A stretch of DNA of 64,000 bases from Amoebophrya sp. A120. Its lineage: Eukaryota; Sar; Dinophyceae; Syndiniales; Amoebophryaceae. The position numbers and the translations under genes were made by a program. The stretch is from NCBI GenBank assembly GCA_905178155.1, contig CAJINV010000015.1:1850920-1914919 (forward strand). Reading direction: 5' to 3'. The stretch's first letter is position 1. Every line of letters starts with the position of its first letter. Positions 9,196-19,362 of the stretch are shown piece after piece. The notes below the pieces were generated by a model, which was given only the letters and a program-made list of their open reading frames with translations, ran no database searches and had not been told where the DNA came from.

Positions 9196-12100
9196 ATGGC
9201 AGCGTTTTTCGCACCGGTTGAGCATGTTGATCCTGCTCCAGCAGCCCACTGGAAATACCGCACCTACACGGAACTGTGCATCCGCTCACTGGAGACCAAC
9301 GGCCTCCGGATCCACGGGCTAACAGATGCTTTGATGCAAGAAATCGCAGCTGCCTTGGAGCAACAACAGGAAGTTTTCTACGCTTCTGTGTTGCAAGATC
9401 AAGATGTTGAACAAGGTCAGCATGAACAACAACATGAAAACCAGTTGTACCCCAGGGTTCTCTCGATCGCCGTTTCGATGCGGCAATTGCCAACCGTCCA
9501 CCCGGATATCAAACGACGGTTTGGTATGGGAGTGTCAGGATTGAAATCGACAAAATCGAAAAATTTGCAATGCATAAAATGTAGGGCAAGTGAGGCCTGT
9601 GCTCGGGAGCAGGCAATTGAGACCGATTGTTAGCCTGTTTAGGAGAAGGCGATGTGCTGCCAGAGTGGCACGACAGGAGCAGTCTTCTTTGCCCAACAGC
9701 ATGACAGACTGTATTTCGGCTCTACCCAAATTTGTCATGCGCTTCTTGCAAACTGAGGCTCCAAGACCAAGTGGTATCGATTTTATGCATGGCAAACTAT
9801 AACTATTCCAACTTTGACGATTTCAATCCTGACACTCCCATATTTGGCCGTTTCGTCTTGCACTTGGTGGACAAAATTATCGACCCGATGGACTTCGTGC
9901 TATGCATTGCATGCAAATATGTCTGGGTCTCCTGGAAGAATGCAAGATTTGTCATGCATATTCTGCATGGCCCAGAACCAGAACGTCTGGAATGCGAGCT
10001 GTAGCCTGGCAAGTTTTGCGAAGGCTCCGCAATGCGTGTTCTGCATGAGAAGCTGAAGCGTTGTCTTCTCGTAACCGAAACTTGTACTTGGCACTTGTGT
10101 TGGTCGTGCAATACAGATTCTTGTATCGATCAGACCTAGCATGACAAACTCAAACTCCTCCAGCGCCAGACGTATTTCTATTTGCAGTTCATACGTGCGT
10201 GTGGAAAACGATTTGGAGATTCAGAACCTGATCACGCGGAAGGGAAAAATCGAAACGGTGAAGAACGGGAAAAATAAAATGGACAAGATCGAATCCGAAT
10301 TTCCAGAGGATTTGAACCCGGTGTTAAAGCTGAAACGCCTGGAGTCGGTGTATTTCGCACTCATCGCGGCAACCATGTTGCTGCCCAAGTTGCGATATGA
10401 ACTGCAAAAGTATCGCACTCGTACTAATTGCAATCATGCATTGCAAATTTTTTTCTCAAGGTAAATCCGCATTACAAATTCCATTTTTCATGCTGACGAA
10501 ATTTGTATAATGCAATTCATACTAGTACGATGCTTTTGCATTGCATATGCGAAACGACAAAAAGAAGGTGGATTGCGAGATGGAGCTGAACAACAATCTT
10601 GTGATCGGAAATATCAAATGCAAAAGTGTCTGGGTCTGGAAGAATGCAAGTTTGTCATGCTTGTTTGGCATGACTCGAGAATCTGTGTTGCATAGGCACG
10701 AAAGAGCCCTCTTAACTGTCATGCGAAAAGGCAGTTTGCCATGCGGAATACATAAGACATGACAGCCACAAAATTTGTCATGCGTAGCTGCGTATTGCGG
10801 CGCGTCTATCATTCACTTTTAGCATTACAAGTTTCCAGACCCAAACATTTTTGCATTTGATAGGAAAAACGAGTGATAACAATCATGCCGCGGGGGCACA
10901 ACTAACAGCAAACGGCGCATCATCGCGCTCTCCAAGTACTAGATCGGCGTCCGCATCACCGAGCAAGAATACTAGAACTGCACTGTCTATGCATCGCAAA
11001 ACTATCGGACTAATATGATAATTGCATTACAAGAAATTGACTTCGCATTACAAATTGAATCTGTCATGCGGATTTGCCTCAAGAACAAGATTTGTAATGC
11101 ATAAACGCAATTTGATAGTACGAGTGCGATTCTTTTGCACTGCATACTGTCACCCTCTCCGACCAAAACCCCACGGGAGCTGCTGACCATATGCAAGAAA
11201 AAAACTGTGTAAGTGTAATTATGTGTTGCAGAACATGCAAAAGGGTTACACCTGTCATGCCAGATAGCCATGAAGTCCTCTTTTCACGTGTGTTTTCCCT
11301 TACAAGTCACGCATGACAGGTTTTCTCTGTCATGTAGAGCAAATTTGTGATGCTGTTTCTCAGAGAAAGTTACACTTACACACTTTTTTTCCTGGATAGA
11401 CCATGGACCAGGAGGACTGCTTACCCGGGCAAGCCAGTCCGTTCCGAAAGCCGCAGAAGAAGAAAGCCTCGCTGTTGTATTCTGCTGGGGGGACGGGCCG
11501 CGGGACGGGGCCGAGGGCAGCTGCAGCTGGGAACAATAATTCCAACAATGTCAATCTCAATCACGCAGAACTACAAGTGAAGGACATCCGGGCCGGGAAG
11601 CCAGTGCTATGCATTGCAGAAGTATCGTACTCGTATAAATGCATTACAAATTTCCTTAGCATGAGAAATAATGTTTGTCATGCGGATTTACCTTACGAAC
11701 AAAATTTGTAATGCATGGCTGCAATTACTACGAGTATGATACTTTTGCACAGGATAAGTGCCTTTGTTTTACCACGATCCGGAAGCGGACCAGTACCGGC
11801 TCGATTACAACAGAACAGCAGGTTCTTCAACCTCTCCTGTTGACCGCACTGCTGCTCGTGCTGGGATTCAACGTCGTAGCTCAGGTCGTGGTTATTTTCA
11901 ACGAAACCATCAAAACAATCACAACCCGAGCATCCAGCAGTTTTACGAGGACGACAGCTGTAACAACCCGCCGGTTCATGATTTTTACACCACAGAAGTA
12001 GATGCAAGAACTGCCGCACGTCGGCCATGCGGAAACGGAGGCAGGACCGGCGGCGGAACTACATCAAGGAAGAGTTGGAAGATGAACATGCCAGGAAGAT

Positions 12101-12636
12101 CAAGAACGATGGGACGGAGCTGCTCGACGACTTCGGCAAAGAGCTTCACCTTCCCTAGCAGTACGACGCGGGCAGTGGACAATAGAAATGGCAGGAAGAT
12201 GTTCTTGCACAGTTACGCCACGAATATCAGCACTTGCAGGGGCCAGTACAAAAAACCTCACAATCGTAGTATCTACGACGCGGACGCGGAGGACGACGAA
12301 CTGTTGGTCACGTTTGGACAGTAGTCTAGCTTTTGAAGAAGATTTATCCTGTGCAAAAGTATCGTACTCGTATAAATGCAAGTCTTGCATTACAAATCTT
12401 GTTCCTACGGAAAATCTGCATTACAAATTTTATTTCTCCTGCTGAGGAAATTTGTAATGCATTGATACGAGTGCGATACTTTTGCACTGCATAAGATTGG
12501 TGGAGAAGTAGAACATGAACAGGTCTTCCTCATGATCAAGAATAGATTTCGCAGGACCGAATCGGAATCGCAAGATGTTGCCAGAAAGATCATGAGGAGC
12601 AGGGCAAGCCGCGCTGCTGGGTTTATTTACCACTAG
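9196..12636 (+). CDS. Hypothetical protein interrupted by eight introners
   Basis: Exons 9196-9524, 9848-9900, 10199-10395, 10553-10611, 10868-10987, 11152-11189, 11404-11607, 11762-12344 and 12499-12636. All junctions up to the 11762 exon keep one frame through seven elements with exact 5-bp duplications, some separated by exons of only 38-59 nt. The N-terminus (HWKYRTYTELCIRSLET) is followed by a Gln/Glu-rich stretch, a short hydrophobic helix (SVYFALIAATMLLPKL) and Ser/Lys/Gly-rich sequence. No domain is recognised. The 11762-12344 exon is ambiguous. The spliced frame stays open to a TAG at 12322. Another frame looks more protein-like (RRNYIKEELEDEHARKIKND; WQEDVLAQLRHEYQHLQGP) and matches the last exon, but is cut by several TAGs. 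A frameshift or missed introns are possible. Confidence 0.65.
9525..9842. mobile_element. E10: introner, family F4
   Basis: 318 bp. TATGGGAGTGTCAGGATTGA to ...CAATCCTGACACTCCCATA, near-perfect ends followed by AATCGACAAA / TTTGACGATT. The duplication TTTGG (9520-9524 / 9843-9847) is exact. Confidence 0.92.
9901..10193. mobile_element. E11: introner, family F2, diverged
   Basis: 293 bp. Left ATGCAAATATGTCTGGGTCT. The right arm (CCAGACGTATTTC...TTCATA) carries an insertion and substitutions. The duplication CGTGC (9896-9900 / 10194-10198) is exact. Only 53 nt of exon separate it from E10. Confidence 0.85.
10396..10547. mobile_element. E12: introner, family F1
   Basis: 152 bp. TATGAACTGCAAAAGTATCG to TAGTACGATGCTTTTGCATTGCATA. 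The duplication TGCGA (10391-10395 / 10548-10552) is exact, at a codon boundary (KLR then NDKKK). Confidence 0.92.
10612..10862. mobile_element. E13: introner, family F2
   Basis: 251 bp. TATCAAATGCAAAAGTGTCT to AAACATTTTTGCATTTGATA. The duplication GGAAA (10607-10611 / 10863-10867) is exact. Confidence 0.92.
10988..11146. mobile_element. E14: introner, family F1
   Basis: 159 bp. TATGCATCGCAAAACTATCG to GTGCGATTCTTTTGCACTGCATA. The duplication CTGTC (10983-10987 / 11147-11151) is exact. Confidence 0.9.
11190..11398. mobile_element. E15: introner, family F9 (single copy here)
   Basis: 209 bp. TATGCAAGAAAAAAACTGTG with GTAAGTGTAA, mirrored by TTACACTTACACAC then TTTTTTTCCTGGATA. The duplication GACCA (11185-11189 / 11399-11403) is exact. 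The interior carries TTTGTGATGC and GCATGACAGG words like other families. Confidence 0.9.
11608..11756. mobile_element. E16: introner, family F1
   Basis: 149 bp. TATGCATTGCAGAAGTATCG to CGAGTATGATACTTTTGCACAGGATA. The duplication AGTGC (11603-11607 / 11757-11761) is exact. Confidence 0.92.
12345..12493. mobile_element. E17: introner, family F1
   Basis: 149 bp. TATCCTGTGCAAAAGTATCG to GTGCGATACTTTTGCACTGCATA. The duplication AGATT (12340-12344 / 12494-12498) is exact. The downstream exon continues as GGEVEHEQVFLMIKNRF. Confidence 0.9.
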
Positions 12637-13151
12637 CCGTAGAAGTGGTATTAACTACGAAAATTCGTAGAGAACTGCGTTTTGACAGATCTGTTGGTGT
12701 TCTTTCCTGGTTGTACTGGTCTGCTCGACCTGCATCTCCAGCAGTATGTGCTTATCGCACAACTGTGTTTGAAGTTGAAAAACTTGGAGCGAAAGTTGAT
12801 GCGGAGAGGGTAAAAGTTTTGAGTATATTATGCGAGTAGCAGTAGACAATCCTGACCCGAGCTGCCAGAGTTACAGATTACTTGTTCACGACCCTCAATA
12901 TCAATCGGAACACTTTTGTTCACACCGGGACCAGACAAAGACGAAGGAAAATGACTTAAAGACAAGATGTGAGCCACTTCGTCTTGTTTCGACGTCTTCT
13001 TGCCCTGCTCAGGCGAAGACCCAGCACCTGCAGCAAGATGGGCACCTCCGCAAATAAGTCGCGAGCCAGCTCGCTTTGGGCCATTTGCGAGAGTCCTCCT
13101 TGTACCAAAGTGCTCCTTCCATGTGGTCCCGGCACGAGGACCACCTCCACA
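12637..13151. other. Noncoding gap
   Basis: No gene is supported. A second in-frame ATG for the next gene lies at 13038, so part of this stretch may be 5' leader or N-terminal coding sequence of the coiled-coil gene. Confidence 0.4.
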
Positions 13152-16100
13152 ATGGTTGCACTACTCTTTCTCACACTCGCACAAGTAGAAGTTGCTCCGG
13201 CCACTGCCATCACTACAAACCTGCAGAATCGCATCAGTTTGCGCAGCCGAAGTAGCCACACGACACTGTCCTCACTGGAAAGAAAATCATCATCGTCCTC
13301 CCGGAACGCGAAGCAAATCGCAAATTTGGTTTCCGTGCTCGACAGGATGCAATCGGACTTGCAGAAAGAGCTGGAACTCGAGGCGCAGGAAGCCAAAAAG
13401 AAGCAGTGCTACTGCGAGAACACCATCGACGAGACGAAAAAGGAAGTCAGTGTGGGGAAAAATCGGGTTAAGGAGATTGGGTCCGCTTTGAAGCAGCAAG
13501 TTGGCGTCGTCGCGGAGGAGAAAGTGGTGATCAAAGAGCTGAAAGCGAATATGGATTGCAAAAATGTCTGGGTCTGGAAGATTTCGAGATTTCTCATGCT
13601 AGTTTGGCATGACTCTGAACTCTGTATTGCGTGGCCACGAAGACCTCCTCTTGTCTGTCATGCAAAAACGATGTTTCTCATGCGGAATACGCAACAGAGA
13701 GCCACGAGAAAATCTGTCATGCTTGGCGGTGCATTACAAGGCGCTTTCCGTTCACTGACATGCATCACAAGTTTCCAGACCCAGACATTTTTGCATTTGA
13801 AAACGAAGCTCGAGAAACAAAAAGCGGCGGTGTTAGCCGCAACGGAGATTTTCGAGAAGAACGCAAAAACTTTTGAGGATGAGATCAAGGAAGCGAATAT
13901 TGGGAAAAGGGACATTGAATCCGCGTTGGTGGTGCTGCAAAAGCCGGGCATGGAGGTTATGCATTGCAAAAGTAAAAGTATCGTACTCGTATAAAATACA
14001 AATTGGCTCAGCATTACAAATTGAATTTGTATTGCGGATTTACCTTAACAGCCTAGATTTGTAATGCATACTTGTAAGCAGTACGAGCGCGATACCTGGG
14101 CAATGCATAGAGGTGAAGGATGTGCAATTAGTGCAAGCGGCGGTGGCGGCGTTAGTGCAAAACTCGAAGTATCCTGTGCAAAAGTATCGTACTCGTATTG
14201 CAATCATGCATTACAAATCGAAATCCTTTTGTTCAGGTAAGTCCGCATCACAAATTTCATTTCTCATGCTGAGGAAATTTGTAATGCATTTGTACGAGTG
14301 CGATGCTTCTGCTTCTGCACTGCATACGAAGGAAAAAGACGTGTGGTTTGGGCGAGATAGAGATGTATTTGGCGATTCTTTCATCGAAGGAGCGACCGAT
14401 ATTGCAGGTGACTCATACAACTCACCGGAACATCAAGCAGAACCCGATCTGGAAGGAAGTGGAGCGGAGTCGCTGTCTGATCAACATGTAGGTGAGAATG
14501 AGATGAAAGAGCATCTACAACCGACTAGCACGAGGACAAGCTTTCTGCAAGTGAAGAGTGAGATGAACGAATTTTCGAAAACAAGAACTTCATCTACCGC
14601 GGGAACGTCATTCGCGTCTCAACTGGCGCAAAGTTTGGACGACGACGGGGGCGCATATTCCCTGAACATTAACCGTCCCCATCCACTTTTTGCATGACAA
14701 GCACAGAATTTGCTACGTTTTTTGCATGACAAATTGGATGGGGATGGTTAATTTTTAGGGGATAGCGCAAACGCTGGCGCAACGCTCTCTCCAACCCTGG
14801 CCCGGCAAATCATTGCGAACTTTCTGACCAAGACGACAGCTACAGCTGGTAGTTCTGATCCGCAAAGTGAAAGTAACAACCCCGTAATACTGATGAAAAA
14901 ATCGTTGCGCTCGCTGCGCAGCAGCGATGACCACCAGGACCACGTCGATCTCGCGTTGCTTCAACTCGAAGGGAGACAAGGGCTGAGTTCATCCACGTCA
15001 GCCAAGAACCTGATGAACACTCCTTCATCCCCCGCGCTGTCTCGTCTATTGGGAATGTTGAAGAACATGAAAAACAACTTTGAGAAAACCGCGACTTCTC
15101 TTGCAGAGAAGCAAAAGAAGGAGAAAACGGAATACGACGAATTCAGAAGCACCACGGAAGGGGAAGTGAACAACTTACAGCAGGTATTCTAGAAAGAAAA
15201 ACCACGACGGACTTGCTCGCCCCCAGTTTGTAATGTGAAATGAACATCGCCACGAGCACGACATGAGGGCACAATACGAAAAATTAAGATACACATTTCG
15301 TCGTGCAGCGCCGTGCTATTGATTCTGCTATAGTTTGTTGTTCTAGCTGCACGAATACGCATTAAGTACAACTTGAGGGCGGTGTTGTTCAACAAAGTTT
15401 TTTTCCCCTCGATAGCGGCGGCTTGATGACAAAGTGAAGAAGCAAAACGCGGCGAAGCTGCAGATAGAAGATTTGAAGGAAGAAAGGGGAAAACTGGTGG
15501 AGAAAGAGCTCCCCGAAGCCGAACGATTTTTGGTTGACACCGTGCAAGAGTTATGCTGATGTGGAAAATCACTTCAGCTACTTCTCGCTTCCTTCACTGT
15601 GGATAATTTTTGATGAGGACGATGATAGATCATGATCATGATGCGTTGTAATGATCGAAAATCAAAATATTAGGTGGCATTGACATTTTGACTTTTGCAG
15701 TTCATGCATGACAGATATCCGCAGGGCAGCAAAACGTCGACATCACTGAGCGAGGCGTCGAGCCGGTGGTTCGTTTCCACAGGACAGCAGTGCGATGAAG
15801 CGAAAAAAGAGTTTGCCATTAACGAGAAAGCGCGGCTCGACGAGTTAAAGGGACTGGCCGAGGGTGGTGCAGTGCTGAAGGAATTTTTGAAGGAAGGTGG
15901 AGCAACTACATCAGTGGCGGCGGGACTAGTGCAAGTAGAGAATCCAGTGGAACAGGAATCGGCTGCTTCTTCAATACTACAACAGGACGAGAGGAGCAGC
16001 TCGCGGTTTGAGGTTGTTCATTCGGACATCACTCCTGGTGCTGGCCCGCAGCAAGTGTTTCTGCAACTTGGCAGTACGACGAGAACTTCTTCCGTGGAGA

Positions 16101-18337
16101 GAGATGAACCGCAGCTACAGCCAGGGACCACTCCTGGTGTCGATGATGTAGACCTTCTCGCGGTTTTCAACGCCGAAACGCACTCGGGGAAGAGTATACT
16201 CGCGACGTCGGCATCAAGTGCAGTTTTACCTTCTGCGAGGACGACAACATCACCGACTTCCGCGTTCTTCGCTGAAGACACATTGTCAGACGAAGCGAGG
16301 AAGGCACGAGGTACGAAGGAAAGAGGAACAATGCCCAGGAGAACTTCTACGCCCGCGAAAGCCTTCTTGTTGCAGAAATTCAATGACCTCTTCGCGACCG
16401 CCGCTGGAGAAGTGGAAGTGCGTGCGGAACAACCCGCGACCACACGAAAAACTGGGTCATTGCCGCGTGGTGAAGTAGAACAATCCAGCACGAGTTCGAG
16501 CTCTAGCTCCACCGCGCACGTGCAGCAGCTGGCGCAAGAGCAAACAGGGAGAGCGAGTACTTCTATGGTGCAAGAACAACTTCAGAACAACTACAACAAG
16601 CTCAAGGGTGACGTCTTGGCCCAAGATGAGAAGTCCTCCTCGCAGTCAGGTCTTCAGCTACACCAGCAGCAGATGTACACGACGCACAAGAATGCTTCTT
16701 TTTCGAACACGCTGGTCGAAAAGATCCAGAAGCTCATCACCCATTTGAAAACGAAACAAGCCGCCGACAACGCCGCCCGAGATTCTTGCAGCCAAGATTT
16801 GCGGACCAATGCGGGGAAATTGGACCTGCTGAAGCGAAAAGAGCAGGAAGTGACCGCAGGGTTGGAGAAATTACAGCTGTATGCAAAAATGCCATAGAAG
16901 TCTTGCTCTTGCACACAATGTTTTAGTGCAGATATTAATTGCATCACAAACACTTCTTCGAAAGGAACAGCACTCGAACTTGTCTTTATCCTGAACATGT
17001 AGATTCTTTTAGTAGGAGCTACAAGACGAGATCTGTCCTGGTGCTACTAGTAGATGAACGAGTGCTATGTTGCAGCTTCTGCATTGGATCAGCTGCAACT
17101 GGAGCAGATTGGGGAAAAGGTGGAGAACGTGGAAAAGCACGACTTGCCGAAAATCCAGGGAGAGCAGAAGCAGCTCTCGCAGGATATGGCTCGTCCGTGC
17201 ACCTGCGTCGACAATGATCTTCTCAACTGCAATGACGTATTTGTGATACCTAAAGTTGTCGCACGAGGATGGTGCGTCTTCTAGCACATGAACATTTCCG
17301 CGGCTTTTTTAATGTAGTAGCTGAGCATGACAAGGGTTCTGGGTTATATTAACATGAGACATCAAACTCAAACTCTGCACAGGACCTGTCATGTAAAAAA
17401 TACACCTTGCTGTAGTAGACAAGATTGTCTTATCCTCTGGTGAAGTGGATTGTTTGTGTCTGACAAAAAAATGTTGTAGGCTCTTCCTCTTGCTTATTGA
17501 GATAGAGACTCATTGTCCGAGCTCCTGAGCACCCGGGCATACAGGAGAGAGAACGGGAAAACAAGCTCTTCCAGGACGAAGTCAAGGAGCAACGGGCGAT
17601 GAAGAAAGTGCTGGAACTCGCGTTGAAACAGATCAGCAAAACGTCGGTGGGGTCTTCTAGTAAGACTGGAGGCGGCACATCAAGTGTGGAAAAATTGTAT
17701 CCAGGAAAAAACACCCATCCCCATCCATTTTTCGCATGACAAACGCCGGACTTTATGCATGTTTTGCATGACAAAGTGGATGGGGATGGGTGTTTTTTCC
17801 TGGAAAAATTGTTCCACCAACTCATCACGGAGGCCGTGGAGGAAGAAAAACAGCTAATGACCTATCCTGTGCAAAAGTATCGCACTCGTATTGCAGTCAT
17901 GCTGCATTACAAATCTTTTTCTTAAGCTGCGTCAGCATTGCAAGTTTTCTTTCTCATGCTAAGGAAATTTGTAATGCATTTATAGATTATATTACGAGTG
18001 CGATAGTTTTGCACTGCATATGACCTCCGAAGCGACAAAACAGCGCGAGTACATCAGCCTGGCGCAGGAGTTTACGCAATTGGAAGAAACGCTTGTGGAA
18101 AAGCGAGACAATTTAGAAAAACAGCGTGCGCAGCTGCAGGAAGAAAACTTCAAAGTCCAGAATGTGGAGAAGAAGCAAATTCTGTTAGAGATCGAAAACC
18201 ACGCGAAGGTGAGCCGGGAGCGGGCAGCGGAGTGTGACTTCATCCTGAAGGCGTTTGGAAAACGGCAGGCGGACCGGACGGCAGAAAAGGAGAAGCTGGC
18301 GAAAGCACAGGAAGTGCTGAAAGGGCTGGATAAGTAA
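13152..18337 (+). CDS. Secreted or membrane-anchored coiled-coil protein
   Basis: Exons 13152-13549, 13808-13957, 14115-14169, 14332-14655, 14770-15183, 15416-15541, 15701-16878, about 17068-17236, 17545-17697, 17812-17862 and 18026-18337 encode about 1,100 residues. The start MVALLFLTLAQVEVAPATA is a good signal peptide; ATGs at 13038 and 12969 would lengthen it. Four coiled-coil blocks follow (VLDRMQSDLQKELELEAQEA; KVKKQNAAKLQIEDLKEERG; IGEKVENVEKHDLPKIQGEQ; QLEETLVEKRDNLEKQRAQL), separated by Ser/Thr-rich spacers. Cysteines are few and paired (QCYCENTIDET; RPCTCVDNDLLNCND). Six introners and four GT-AG introns (15184-15415, 15542-15700, 16879 to about 17067, 17237-17544) interleave; only the acceptor near 17067 is not fixed by phase. 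It is probably an extracellular or lumenal structural protein, and its heptads suggest self-association. No enzyme domain is seen. Confidence 0.75.
13550..13802. mobile_element. E18: introner, family F2
   Basis: 253 bp. TATGGATTGCAAAAATGTCT to AGACATTTTTGCATTTGAAA; the usual final GATA has mutated to GAAA. The duplication is GCGAA (13545-13549) / ACGAA (13803-13807). The join reads ELKA-KLEKQKAAV. Confidence 0.87.
13958..14109. mobile_element. E19: introner, family F1
   Basis: 152 bp. TATGCATTGCAAAAGTAAAA with the F1 core directly after, to CGATACCTGGGCAATGCATA. The duplication GAGGT (13953-13957 / 14110-14114) is exact. This is the one site where sliding the junction within the duplication would also give GT...AG ends. 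Confidence 0.88.
14170..14326. mobile_element. E20: introner, family F1
   Basis: 157 bp. TATCCTGTGCAAAAGTATCG to ...CTTCTGCTTCTGCACTGCATA, with a small duplication in the right arm. The duplication CGAAG (14165-14169 / 14327-14331) is exact. Confidence 0.92.
14656..14764. mobile_element. E21: introner, family F3, diverged
   Basis: 109 bp. TATTCCCTGAACATTAACCG with CCCCATCC, to GGATGGGGATGGTTAATTTTTAGGGGATA. The duplication GCGCA (14651-14655 / 14765-14769) is exact. Its length equals the other three F3 copies. Confidence 0.9.
17698..17806. mobile_element. E22: introner, family F3
   Basis: 109 bp. TATCCAGGAAAAAACACCCA to GGATGGGTGTTTTTTCCTGGAAA (final GATA mutated). The duplication AATTG (17693-17697 / 17807-17811) is exact. 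The join reads SSVEKL-FHQLITEAV. Confidence 0.88.
17863..18020. mobile_element. E23: introner, family F1
   Basis: 158 bp. TATCCTGTGCAAAAGTATCG to GTGCGATAGTTTTGCACTGCATA. The duplication TGACC (17858-17862 / 18021-18025) is exact. A 51-nt exon separates it from E22. Confidence 0.92.
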
Positions 18338-19362
18338 AGCTCATGGAGGGCAGCACGATGGGCACAGGCGGGTTGGAAACTACGGCTCAACATCCGCTCG
18401 TTCTCATTCGACGGCACGGGAAAGTTTAAGGAGGCCACTCTGTCGTGCTAGGAGTAGGGCAGCATCATCTGCACGTGGTGCAGCTGCAGATATATTTTCT
18501 TTTCTTTTCGTTGAACTTGAAGATTTTTTCCAGAAATGAAATCGAACCTGTGATGATGCTGGTGGACACAAAGATCGAAATGTAAGATGCGGAAAATAAA
18601 ATCAAATGTGCGCACAGTTATCACTCTCACCTGTCTATCAAGCCACGACTTGTGCACTCATCTGTGCATTGATCAATGGATGCTGGAGCGTGGCAGCGGC
18701 TCTGGAACTATGCGACAGCGGCCATATAGTTTTTGTTTCCAGCAGCGATATGTTTGTTCTCATCACGGTGTCAAGATTTTCTTATGGCCGATTTAACGAA
18801 GATGCCGCGGATCTCTCTTGTGGTTTTTGTTTGCGTGCGTAAGATCCTTTTTTTTGTGTGGAGAAGATCATCATCCTAATCATGCTCAGTGACTACGTCT
18901 ACGGCAGGTGAAGCAGTGCAAGAAGATTAGGCTTCGTTCCGGTTGATTGATGTATTCGGGATCCTTTTCTCCTTTCTGAACGAATTCTCTTTTGAACCAC
19001 CAGAATTTGCCTCTCTAGGGTAGCAGGACAACGAAAACGAGAAGCCGAGTCGCAGTTCCACTAACAAAGACGGTGAAAATCATCGCAATGCCGTGATATA
19101 GTTGTGCTACGCATAGCATGGCGATGGAAAGATTCGGAAGCAAGTTGAAGCCACTTGTGTAGTCGGATAGATTCTGAAGCAAGTCCAAGTCGATTGGTAG
19201 AAACATGTTCATGTAGGGCGCTTTTATTGCGGCCTGGATCTCGTGCTGGCAAGTTGGTTGTAAGTCTCTGTATGGAGCAGGTCGGTAAGAAGTGCAGGAC
19301 TACATAGTTACTGGTTACTAGAGATACACACAACCGTGAATAATTTCTACAAGAACTACGCC
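18338..19362. other. Intergenic, no feature recognised
   Basis: About 1 kb. I see no exon-like frame, no complete element and no notable repeat. It should hold the 3' end of the coiled-coil gene and the PEX3 promoter. Confidence 0.5.

Noticed and set aside
12027-12636. Reassigned TAG codons (several in-frame TAGs in a protein-like frame)
   Set aside because: One Amoebophrya lineage is reported to recode stops, but here thousands of other codons in spliced exons contain no in-frame TAA, TAG or TGA, and genes end at ordinary stops. A local frame problem is more likely.
13953-14114. E19 as an ordinary GT-AG intron
   Set aside because: Sliding within GAGGT would give GT...AG, but the F1 arms and duplication show it is an introner; the dinucleotides come from the target site by chance.
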